Shown: positions 25,101 to 32,310 of the stretch, piece after piece | Position numbering within the stretch: the stretch's first letter is position 1 | Layout of the letters: each line of letters opens with the position of its first letter | NCBI GenBank assembly: GCA_910583755.1 | Contig: CAJTZO010000023.1 | Location: forward strand, 1 to 41,356 | DNA from: an uncultured Clostridia bacterium | Lineage (GTDB): Bacteria; Bacillota; Clostridia; Lachnospirales; Anaerotignaceae | DNA: 41,356 bases | Direction of reading: 5' to 3' | Notes under the pieces: model-generated | What the model saw: the letters and a program-made list of their open reading frames with translations, nothing else | The model's database searches: none | What the model was told of the DNA's origin: nothing | Program-made: the position numbers and the translations under genes

Positions 25101-25973
25101 ATGGCGAACAGTTTAGAATTTGCAATAAAATACATACCGGTGTTAGATGATATTTATAAAAATTTGTCTGTTACACAAAATATGGATGCCGGAAAAAAGG
25201 TTGATTTTACGGGAACCAATGAAATTAAAGTGTTAAAAACAAGTACCACAGGTTTGGGGGATTATTCCAGAACAAACGGCTACCCAAAAGGCGATATTAC
25301 CGCAAACTGGGAAACACTCAAACTGACAGAAGAAAGAGGCAAGGAATTATCTATTGACAGAATGGATAATGAAGAAATGGCAAATGTTTTCGGTATGATT
25401 ACAGGGCAATTTATGCGAGATTGGGTTGTACCAGAAGTGGATGCTTTCCGTTTTGCAAAATATGCCGGTGCAGATGGTATTTCAAAGGCGGCAGGTGCCG
25501 TATTGACAAAAGATACAATTATTTCTGCGATTGATGAAGCAGTGCGTCAAATGAATGCGGATGAAGTGCCTGTTGCGGGCAGAGTATTGTATATCAATAG
25601 CGACTTACAACCTGTACTGAACAATGCTTTTGCTAGAAGTTGGGGCAGTCAAGGTGCTGTTAGTACACTGTTAAACAATTACAATGGTATTCCGATTAAA
25701 TATGTACCACCTACCCGTTTTTACAGTGAGATTATGTTAAATGATGGTAGCGAGGATTGGGGTTATAAAAAGTCCGCAAATGGCAAAAATATCAATTTTA
25801 TGCTGATATATCCAGAAGCAATACTGCAGGTAGTGAAATTATCCTTACCTAAAGTGTTTACACCAGATGAAAACCAGGACAAAGATATGTGGAAATTCCA
25901 GTTCCGTATTTATCATGACGCCTTTGTCTATGAAAATAAGGCGAAAGGGATTTATCTGCATACAATAGGATAG
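25101..25973 (+). CDS. Major capsid protein
   Basis: A 290-residue HK97-fold coat protein. It has the clostridial phage capsid start MANSLEFAIKYIPVLDDIY, the VDFTGTNEIKVLKTSTTGLGDY segment, ELSIDRMDNEE, and the WGYKKSANGKNINFMLIYPEAILQVVK and IYHDAFVYENKAKGIYLH end. No N-terminal prosequence is evident, in keeping with a separate scaffold just upstream. It should be the most abundant virion protein. Confidence 0.92.
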   Translation: MANSLEFAIKYIPVLDDIYKNLSVTQNMDAGKKVDFTGTNEIKVLKTSTTGLGDYSRTNGYPKGDITANWETLKLTEERGKELSIDRMDNEEMANVFGMITGQFMRDWVVPEVDAFRFAKYAGADGISKAAGAVLTKDTIISAIDEAVRQMNADEVPVAGRVLYINSDLQPVLNNAFARSWGSQGAVSTLLNNYNGIPIKYVPPTRFYSEIMLNDGSEDWGYKKSANGKNINFMLIYPEAILQVVKLSLPKVFTPDENQDKDMWKFQFRIYHDAFVYENKAKGIYLHTIG

Positions 25974-25985
25974 GAGGTTTATGAA

Positions 25986-26165
25986 ATGAAGGTATATAAA
26001 AATGGTATTTGCAGGGAAATTGACCTAAAAAGAAAACAGGAATTTATAGAAAAAGGCTATAAGGCACAAACAGGCGGTGAAGAAAATGGACAAACAGGAA
26101 CAAACGGAAATGGAGAAACAGAACAGACTGGAGAGGCTAAAGCAGTTAATCAGGGTAAAAAATGA
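25986..26165 (+). CDS. Small head-region protein with Gly/Thr/Glu-rich tail
   Basis: A 59-residue protein beginning MKVYKNGICREIDLKRKQEFIEKGY, a short segment commonly placed after the capsid gene in clostridial phages, then a low-complexity Gly/Asn/Thr/Glu tail. AGGAGG lies at 25972-25977, before the ATG. The first half resembles small capsid-tip or linker proteins with a K-x-G-Y motif; the function is not established. Its last 80 bases overlap the connector gene in another frame. Confidence 0.6.
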   Translation: MKVYKNGICREIDLKRKQEFIEKGYKAQTGGEENGQTGTNGNGETEQTGEAKAVNQGKK

Positions 26166-26463
26166 GGAAAAAGACCCTGTTTTGCTGTTTGTACTGGATA
26201 AAACAGAGGATATGATACTGAATTATTGCAATATCCAAAAAATTCCCGAAAAACTGGAAAAGGTTATGTTAAATATGGCTGTAGACCTGTATCGGGCGGA
26301 AAGCTTAGGACAGGAACAAGCTGAAGGCACTGTAAAAAGCATTACAGAAGGAGATGTGACAGTTTCGTTTGCTTCTGCCAGCTCTGTTAGTGAAAATTTA
26401 GGCATGACTTTTTTGAAAGACTACACAGCACAATTAGACAGATATAGAAAGTTAAAGTGGTGA
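26086..26463 (+). CDS. Head-tail connector protein (gp6-like)
   Basis: A 125-residue protein from ATG 26086 (GTG 26077 is also possible). It is helical with DMILNYCNIQKIPEKLEKVMLNMAVDLYRAE, then EGTVKSITEGDVTVSFA and a C-terminal LDRYRKLKW, the normal pattern of gp6/gp15-type adaptor proteins that bind under the portal ring. It overlaps the preceding small gene by 80 bases in a different frame. Confidence 0.85.
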   Translation: MDKQEQTEMEKQNRLERLKQLIRVKNEEKDPVLLFVLDKTEDMILNYCNIQKIPEKLEKVMLNMAVDLYRAESLGQEQAEGTVKSITEGDVTVSFASASSVSENLGMTFLKDYTAQLDRYRKLKW

Positions 26464-26489
26464 TTTTTTATTTCAGAAAGGGGGCAAAA

Positions 26490-26849
26490 ATGAAATATTC
26501 TTATCTGGTAAAAAAGCACATGGAAAAACTGTATGACGGTGTTTGCAGTATTGTGGAATATGAAAAACAACAAGGGGTAATCAATAACACAACAGAGAAC
26601 ATGAAAGCGGAAAATGTACTATGCAGATTAAGTTATGAAAGCGAAAAACCGGCGGAGCAAACAGAAAAAACAGCAATCATACAACAGCAAATCAAACTTT
26701 TTTTGCCCCCGGATATTGCAATCAAAGAAGGTTGCAAAGTCATTGTGACACAGGAAGGAGAAACCAATGCTTTTATTTGTGCATCCAAACCACTATGTTA
26801 TGGCAGCCATAAAGAAGTAATGCTTACAATAGAAAAGAGGTATGCATAA
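26490..26849 (+). CDS. Head closure protein (XkdH-like position)
   Basis: A 119-residue beta-rich protein from ATG 26490, which has GAAAGGGGG in front; the upstream in-frame GTG at 26457 would overlap the connector. The order adaptor, closure, neck and terminator is standard, and the DIAIKEGCKVIVTQEGE turn matches head-closure proteins. It probably seals the portal after packaging. Confidence 0.75.
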   Translation: MKYSYLVKKHMEKLYDGVCSIVEYEKQQGVINNTTENMKAENVLCRLSYESEKPAEQTEKTAIIQQQIKLFLPPDIAIKEGCKVIVTQEGETNAFICASKPLCYGSHKEVMLTIEKRYA

Positions 26850-27283
26850 TGGCAAGATGGGGTGAAGTAGATTTTTCAGAATTGGTAGCGTTGCGGGATA
26901 AAGTGGAAAGACTGCAAAATGTAATAGATGATTTTTGTGTACAAGTTACACAGGAAATAGCGCAAAATTTTATGGAAGCTGTTATAGCAAGGACACCCGG
27001 CGGGCAAACAGGTGCACTAAAAAATAATTGGGTAAGCAATATTACAAAAGAGGGTGGTATCTATAAAATTGAAGTGATAAACCCCCTGGAATATGCGGAG
27101 TTTGTAGAGTTTGGGCACAGACAACAACCAGGTCGATATGTAAAAGCAATAGGAAAAAGACTAAAAAAGAATTGGGTAGAAGGAAAATTGATGCTGACTA
27201 TACCAGAAAGGGATTTACAAAGAAATTTAGATAAAATTATAAGAGAAAAAGTAAATGCGTTTATAATGGAGGCGTTGCAGTAG
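26849..27283 (+). CDS. HK97 gp10-like neck/tail-joining protein
   Basis: A 144-residue protein of the HK97-gp10 family. ARTPGGQTGALKNNW is the family hallmark, followed by the EYAEFVEFGHRQQPGRYV motif and a C-terminal helix. Its ATG overlaps the preceding stop (TAATG). It completes the head-tail interface. Confidence 0.88.
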   Translation: MARWGEVDFSELVALRDKVERLQNVIDDFCVQVTQEIAQNFMEAVIARTPGGQTGALKNNWVSNITKEGGIYKIEVINPLEYAEFVEFGHRQQPGRYVKAIGKRLKKNWVEGKLMLTIPERDLQRNLDKIIREKVNAFIMEALQ

Positions 27284-27753
27284 TGGTAAATGCATTGATA
27301 AATGCAATTGCAAAAGCGATAAAAAAGGAATTTTCGCAATGCAATCTATATACAGAACAATTAGAGCAGGGATTTGAAAGTCCTTGTTTTTTTATTTTGT
27401 GTATTAGCCATAAAGAACATGACAGGCTTGCTGTGAGATTTTTAGCAGAACATACCTTTTGTATTTCTTATTTTCCGCAAAAAGGAAAGCAAGAATGTTG
27501 GGAGGTGCAGTCAAAACTAAACAGGCTATTAGAACAGATAAAGCTTGACAATGGATTTGTAAGAGGCACCAACCGAAAAGGCGAAATTCACGACAATGTG
27601 CTGCATTTTTTTGTAGACTATGACTTTTATATGCGCAAAGAAAAACAGCCGGATGAATGGATGGAGGTGTTAGAAGTTTATGAAAAAACCAGAAACAAAG
27701 GAAATACAGCAAACAGAAAAACAGTATACAAAAGAAAATGTGCTAAAAAGTAA
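27283..27753 (+). CDS. Tail terminator-like protein
   Basis: A 156-residue protein starting at GTG 27283, which overlaps the previous stop. Segments CFFILCISHKEHDRLAVRFLAEHTFCISYFP and HDNVLHFFVDYDFYMR match the phage tail terminator family found between gp10 and sheath genes in clostridial phages. It should cap the tail tube and help set its length. The last 74 bases overlap the next small gene. Confidence 0.78.
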   Translation: MVNALINAIAKAIKKEFSQCNLYTEQLEQGFESPCFFILCISHKEHDRLAVRFLAEHTFCISYFPQKGKQECWEVQSKLNRLLEQIKLDNGFVRGTNRKGEIHDNVLHFFVDYDFYMRKEKQPDEWMEVLEVYEKTRNKGNTANRKTVYKRKCAKK

Positions 27754-27868
27754 AAGGTTTTTGGAGTGCAAAGATATTTTTAGTGTAAAGCTAAAAAAAG
27801 ACAAGTTATATACAATTAAAGAATTGGAAGAAATAGAAAAAACGATAAAAGGGAAAAGAAGGGAGTAG
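27680..27868 (+). CDS. Small protein before the sheath gene (XkdJ position)
   Basis: A 62-residue, highly charged protein from ATG 27680, inside the end of the tail terminator gene behind GGAGGTG. The C-terminal half (ECKDIFSVKLKKDKLYTIKELEEIEK) has a strand-helix look. Its place just upstream of the sheath gene corresponds to xkdJ in PBSX, but I see no sequence feature that proves homology. Confidence 0.55.
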   Translation: MKKPETKEIQQTEKQYTKENVLKSKRFLECKDIFSVKLKKDKLYTIKELEEIEKTIKGKRRE

Positions 27869-27873
27869 GTAGT

Positions 27874-29193
27874 ATGGCTTTAGGCGGAGGAACATTTACA
27901 GTACAAAACAAAATATTACCTGGTGCCTATATCAATTTTGTATCCGCAGCAAATGCTTCTACAACACTGTCTGACAGAGGCATTGCAGCAATGCCTTTTG
28001 TTGCGGATTGGGGCAGGGAAAATGAAGTCATAGAGGTAACAAGCGAAGATTTTTTAAAAAATTCTGTTAAACTTTTTGGCTATGATTACACACATCCACA
28101 AATGCAGATGTTTCGAGAAATATTTAAAAACGCAAAAACACTTTACGCTTACAGGTTAAATAGTGAAGCAAAAAAAGCGGGAAATGACATTGCAACGGCT
28201 ATTTGTGGTGGTACAAGAGGAAATGCGATTACAATCGTTGTAGAAAATGATGTGGATAATGAAAATGGTTTTATTGTAAAAACCTTATTGGAACAGATAG
28301 AAGTTGACAGGCAAACGGTTTTATCCGCTGAAGAATTAAAAGATAATGCTTTTGTGACCTTTCAAAAAGTGGAACTGCAAACAACGGCAGGGATGCCACT
28401 TACTGGTGGTACAGATGGGGAAGGCAGAACACCCCAAAATTATCAAAAGTTTTTAGAAAAAATTGAAAAATATCACTTTCACGCCCTGGGTTGCAATACT
28501 GACCAAAAAGAAGTGATTGACTTGTTTGTTGCCTTTACCAAAAGAATGAGGGATGAACATGGTGTAAAATTTCAAACAGTTGTTTATCGTGCAGAAAATG
28601 CAGACCATGAGGGTATTATATCGCTGGAAAATAAGCTGTTAAATGTGGATTATAATTTGTTTGGTGATTTTTCTCTGGTCTATTGGCTGACGGGCGCAGT
28701 TGCAGGCTGTGCGCTGCAAAAAAGCCTTACAAACAGTATTTATAATGGAGAATATGAAGTGGATACTGACTACACTCAAAGACAACTTGAAAAAGCATTA
28801 GAAAATGGCAAAATGATATTTCACAAAGTCGGTGACAAGGTGTGTATTTTAAAAGACATTAACAGCCTTGTAACACTTACAAAAGAAAAAAATAAATATT
28901 TTCAAAACAATCAAGTGGTTCGAGTGCTTGACCAAATCGGAAATGATATTGCAGCAATATTTAACAGTAAATATCTGGGAAAAATGCAAAATAATTATGC
29001 GGGACGGATTGCTTTTTGGAATGATATTGTAGATTTCTATAACAGACTGCAAAGAATAGAAGCAATAACGGATTTTAATTCAGAGGATGTTATTGTAGAA
29101 CAGGGAGAAAGCAAAGAGAGTGTTGTTGTAACAACTTATGTAACGCCGGTGCAGTCCATGGAAAAACTTTATATGACAGTCATAGTAAGATGA
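27874..29193 (+). CDS. xkdK: Contractile tail sheath protein, XkdK family
   Basis: A 439-residue sheath subunit. The start, MALGGGTFTVQNKILPGAYINFVS, is the typical XkdK N-terminus, and the C-terminus has the expected NYAGRIAFWNDIVDFYNRLQRIEAI segment followed by the handshake strand VTPVQSMEKLYMTVIVR. It polymerises around the XkdM tube and contracts on infection. GGAGTAGGTAGT precedes the ATG. Confidence 0.93.
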   Translation: MALGGGTFTVQNKILPGAYINFVSAANASTTLSDRGIAAMPFVADWGRENEVIEVTSEDFLKNSVKLFGYDYTHPQMQMFREIFKNAKTLYAYRLNSEAKKAGNDIATAICGGTRGNAITIVVENDVDNENGFIVKTLLEQIEVDRQTVLSAEELKDNAFVTFQKVELQTTAGMPLTGGTDGEGRTPQNYQKFLEKIEKYHFHALGCNTDQKEVIDLFVAFTKRMRDEHGVKFQTVVYRAENADHEGIISLENKLLNVDYNLFGDFSLVYWLTGAVAGCALQKSLTNSIYNGEYEVDTDYTQRQLEKALENGKMIFHKVGDKVCILKDINSLVTLTKEKNKYFQNNQVVRVLDQIGNDIAAIFNSKYLGKMQNNYAGRIAFWNDIVDFYNRLQRIEAITDFNSEDVIVEQGESKESVVVTTYVTPVQSMEKLYMTVIVR

Positions 29194-29214
29194 TAAAAAG
29201 GATAGGTGAAACAT

Positions 29215-29688
29215 ATGGCTTTTAAAACAATGCTAGCAAAAGATACCATAGCAGGCAGTAATGGAGAATGTTATGTCATTATTGACGGTAGGCGTATCAA
29301 TTTTATGAGTGCCGTAAAAATTGAGGCAACGGTTGAAAAAATAAAGGTGGAAGTCCCCATATTGGGGCAAAGGATGAAAGGCAATAAAACAGTAGGTGCA
29401 AAAGGCACCGGTACAGCAACCTTTCATTATAATACTTCTGTATTCAGAAAGGCTATGAAGCATTTTGTTGATACAGGGGAAGATATGTATTTTGATATGA
29501 TAGTGACAAATGACGACCCAACCAGTGCCGCAGGTAGACAGACAACTGTGTTAAAAGGCTGTAATCTCAATAAAATCAATGTGGCAAAAGTGGATGCCAA
29601 CAACAACAATTATTTAGAAGAAGAAATTGATTTCACTTTTGAGAGCTGGGATTTACCGGAAGAATTTAACGAATTAGAAGGAATGTAA
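29215..29688 (+). CDS. xkdM: Tail tube protein, XkdM family
   Basis: A 157-residue inner tube protein from ATG 29215 (AGGATAGGTGA in front; the GTG at 29206 lies within that site). GKNGECYVIIDGRR-type start, VEVPILGQRMKGNK, GTGTATFHYNTSVFRKAM, and a C-terminal EIDFTFESWDLPEEF mark the family. It stacks as hexamers inside the sheath. Confidence 0.92.
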   Translation: MAFKTMLAKDTIAGSNGECYVIIDGRRINFMSAVKIEATVEKIKVEVPILGQRMKGNKTVGAKGTGTATFHYNTSVFRKAMKHFVDTGEDMYFDMIVTNDDPTSAAGRQTTVLKGCNLNKINVAKVDANNNNYLEEEIDFTFESWDLPEEFNELEGM

Positions 29689-29706
29689 ATAGAAAGGTTG
29701 ATAAAT

Positions 29707-30275
29707 ATGAATTTAGGAGCATTTTTAAATCCAATCGAAAAAGAAAATAAGAAAGTAGTTGTCAGTGAAAGATTTGTAGAAAATGGAAAACCTGTTGCAT
29801 GGGAAATGAAAGCAATATCAGAAGAACAGGAAGAAATAATTAGAAAAAGCTGCACGGTAAAGAAAAAAGGCAAAAATGGGATTGTAGAAAAAGAACTTGA
29901 CGAAAATTTATTTAATGCAAAAATGGTAGTAGCAAGTGTAGTATATCCTGATTTACAAAATGTGGAATTGCAAGACCATTATCATGCGGTAGGGGCGGAA
30001 GATTTGCTTAAAAAAATGCTTACCAGTGGAGAATATTGGTCATTGGTACTGTTTGTACAAGACTTTAATGGCTATGGAAAATCTCTTGATGATATGGTAG
30101 AAGAAGCAAAAAACTAATCAAAGAGGGTGACGCTGAAACAATAATTGCCTATCTATGTTTTAGGGAATTTCATATGTTACCTTCTACGTTTGTAAATTTG
30201 CCCAAAGCCGAAAAAGCAATGATTGTGGCATTTGTAAAACAATGGGCAGAGGACTATAAAGCACAACAAAAATAG
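29707..30275 (+). CDS. xkdN: Tail assembly chaperone, XkdN-like, with -1 frameshift product
   Basis: The zero-frame product (29707-30117) is 136 residues, starting MNLGAFLNPIEKEN after AAAGGTTGAT. Its last sense codons are GCA AAA AAC before TAA, so the heptamer A AAA AAC (30108-30114) is a perfect X XXY YYZ slippery site just before the stop. The -1 frame from 30114 is open for 53 codons (LIKEGDAETIIAYLCFRE and so on) to TAG at 30273-30275, giving a 189-residue fusion. Two chaperone forms made by -1 frameshifting just before the tape-measure region are conserved in tailed phages (lambda G and GT). Without the shift this extra segment would have no start codon near its beginning. Confidence 0.85.
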
Positions 30276-30295
30276 GAAAGAAGGGGGGTGTGGGT

Positions 30296-31873
30296 ATGAG
30301 CGTTATTGATAAGGTGCTTTCTTATGTTGACAGGCAGATTGGCAAGGCATACAGTCAAACCTATCGTTGGAGTGAAAACAGTTTTGATTGTTCCAGTCTG
30401 GTTTACAGAGCATTTGAAGCAGCCGGTGTGAAATTGGTACATAAAGATACTGGTGGTAAAGTTTGTGTCAGTAGTGATGAGTGTTATGCAAAAGATTTTG
30501 AATTGTTATATCCAGAAAACTATGCTAAAATCGGCAAAAATCTCCCCTCCCCTTCTAATATTGTGGACAAATACCAACCAGGGGATATTATCTTTTGTTG
30601 TACGGATAATTCCACAGCAAGGTCAAATAAAATTACGCATGTTATGATAGTCAATCAGTATGGTGGTATTACACATGCGGGGAATCCCGCCAGTGGTGTA
30701 GAGAAAATAGGCAAAAACAGCTATTCTACAAAGGTTTGCGCCCTTTTACGGTATCAAGGGGAAGGCTATACCGGAAGTAGCACAAATGCTGATGACACAA
30801 CAGAAACGGAAAACAAAGAAATTACTTCCATACAAGTAGTTTATGGGAAAGACAATCAGCCTGTTGCAAAAGCCAATGACGAATTAAAAGGAATAAGAAA
30901 TATAACGGATAATGCCTATGAAGTGTTGATTGAACATAAAGGTACGGTTATGCTACCTGTTATATGTGAAGGGGTAACGGTGGAATATGTAAGACGAAGT
31001 ACCGCCGGAAAATTGCAATGTAAAGTGTTAAAAGATGATACCATAGACTTTCATGAGGGGGATGCCATTAGCTTGCAGGTGAACGGCACACCTTATTTTT
31101 ATGGCTATGTTTTTCAAAAAAGTAGAGTAGGTGATGGCATTATCAATGTAGTAGCCTATGACCAGCTAAGATATTTAAAAAATAAAGATACGCTGATATT
31201 TGGTGGAACTGCAACAGAATTGTTACAACTAATTGCCAGAAATTTTTCACTCAAATTGGGGAGTGATGTCACAAACACAAAATTTGCTGTAGAGGCAAAA
31301 ATATTTGATAATAAAACGCTTTTTGACATGTTGGAAGGAACACTTGACGAAACCCTGATTGCAACAGGTAAAAACTATGTATTATATGATGATTTCGGTT
31401 TTTTGTTTTTGAAAGATATGGAGAATATGGTACTAGAGGATTTTTTGATTGAGGATAGCAATATACAGGATTTTAGTTATTCTACCAGTATAGATAATAA
31501 TACATATAATAAAATCAAACTTGCTTATGACAATAAAGAAACAGGTGTTCGGGAAATATTTCAGACACAGGATAATGTTACGATAGGAAATTGGGGTACC
31601 CTACAATACTACGAAAAGGTGCAAAGCAAAGAGTTGGCAAAAGTGAGAGCAGAAGCTTATTTAAAAATATACAACCGAAAAACAAGAAATTTGCAGATAA
31701 AGGGTGCTTTTGGAGATATTCGCGTAAGAGCTGGTACAGGAATCTATATCCATCTTGATATTGGTGACATTATTGTGCATAACAGGATGTGGGTAGAAAA
31801 GGTCAAGCATGTATTTGAGCAAAACATGCATAAGATGGACTTAACCTTAAAAGGCTGGGAATTTACAGAGTAG
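30296..31873 (+). CDS. xkdQ: NlpC/P60 peptidase fused to XkdQ-like tail hub
   Basis: A 525-residue fusion from ATG 30296 (AAGGGGGGTG in front). Residues 1-155 are an NlpC/P60 cysteine peptidase with SFDCSSLVYRAF (Cys32) and KITHVMIV (His115), followed by GGITHAGNP. After a Thr/Glu linker (about 160-180), residues 185-525 resemble XkdQ/gpD-type hub: VTVEYVRRSTAGKLQCKVL, FHEGDAISLQVNGTPYFYGYVF and the C-terminal LDIGDIIVHNRMWVEKVKH. The peptidase probably opens the cell wall at the tail tip. It lies before the tape-measure gene, unlike PBSX where xkdQ follows it. Confidence 0.88.
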   Translation: MSVIDKVLSYVDRQIGKAYSQTYRWSENSFDCSSLVYRAFEAAGVKLVHKDTGGKVCVSSDECYAKDFELLYPENYAKIGKNLPSPSNIVDKYQPGDIIFCCTDNSTARSNKITHVMIVNQYGGITHAGNPASGVEKIGKNSYSTKVCALLRYQGEGYTGSSTNADDTTETENKEITSIQVVYGKDNQPVAKANDELKGIRNITDNAYEVLIEHKGTVMLPVICEGVTVEYVRRSTAGKLQCKVLKDDTIDFHEGDAISLQVNGTPYFYGYVFQKSRVGDGIINVVAYDQLRYLKNKDTLIFGGTATELLQLIARNFSLKLGSDVTNTKFAVEAKIFDNKTLFDMLEGTLDETLIATGKNYVLYDDFGFLFLKDMENMVLEDFLIEDSNIQDFSYSTSIDNNTYNKIKLAYDNKETGVREIFQTQDNVTIGNWGTLQYYEKVQSKELAKVRAEAYLKIYNRKTRNLQIKGAFGDIRVRAGTGIYIHLDIGDIIVHNRMWVEKVKHVFEQNMHKMDLTLKGWEFTE

Positions 31874-31881
31874 GTGAATGT

Positions 31882-32268
31882 ATGGCAAAAGAAGAACAAT
31901 TTTTAAAAATAATAAAACAAGCTGCATTAGATGCCATGTTTGACAGTAGCCCCTGTAATTTCTGCATGGGTGTGGTTGTTTGTGAAAATCCTTTGTCTGT
32001 ACAGTTAGACCAGAAATTGACACTTACAGAAGAATTTTTATTTTTGACAAGGAATGTCACAGATTATACTGTCACTATGGAAGTAGACCACACTACAGAA
32101 ACTGAAATGGGTGGAAATTGCGGAGAACATTGTGTAGAACACTGTCATGATTATATAGGTGAAAAAGAATTTTTAATAAAAAACCATTTAACAGAAGGCG
32201 AAAAAGTTCTGCTTGCCCAAATGGTTGGCGGACAAAAATTTATAATATTGGATAGATTGGGGGTGTAA
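31882..32268 (+). CDS. xkdR: DUF2577 baseplate protein, XkdR-like
   Basis: A 128-residue DUF2577 protein: FCMGVVVCENPLSVQLDQKLTL is the hallmark start, and GEKVLLAQMVGGQKFIILDRLG the hallmark end. A His/Cys-rich loop (GEHCVEHCHDY) is unusual and could bind metal. It is probably part of the tail spike/hub assembly with the fusion protein just upstream. Its stop overlaps the ribosome binding region of the tape-measure gene. Confidence 0.85.
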   Translation: MAKEEQFLKIIKQAALDAMFDSSPCNFCMGVVVCENPLSVQLDQKLTLTEEFLFLTRNVTDYTVTMEVDHTTETEMGGNCGEHCVEHCHDYIGEKEFLIKNHLTEGEKVLLAQMVGGQKFIILDRLGV

Positions 32269-32310
32269 CCAATAGGGGAAATAAAAACTTCTATACAGCT
32301 TTTTAATGGT

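Noticed and set aside
30296..30760. NlpC/P60 domain as the phage endolysin
   Set aside because: It is fused to a tail hub and lies in the tail operon, so a virion-associated hydrolase is the better reading.
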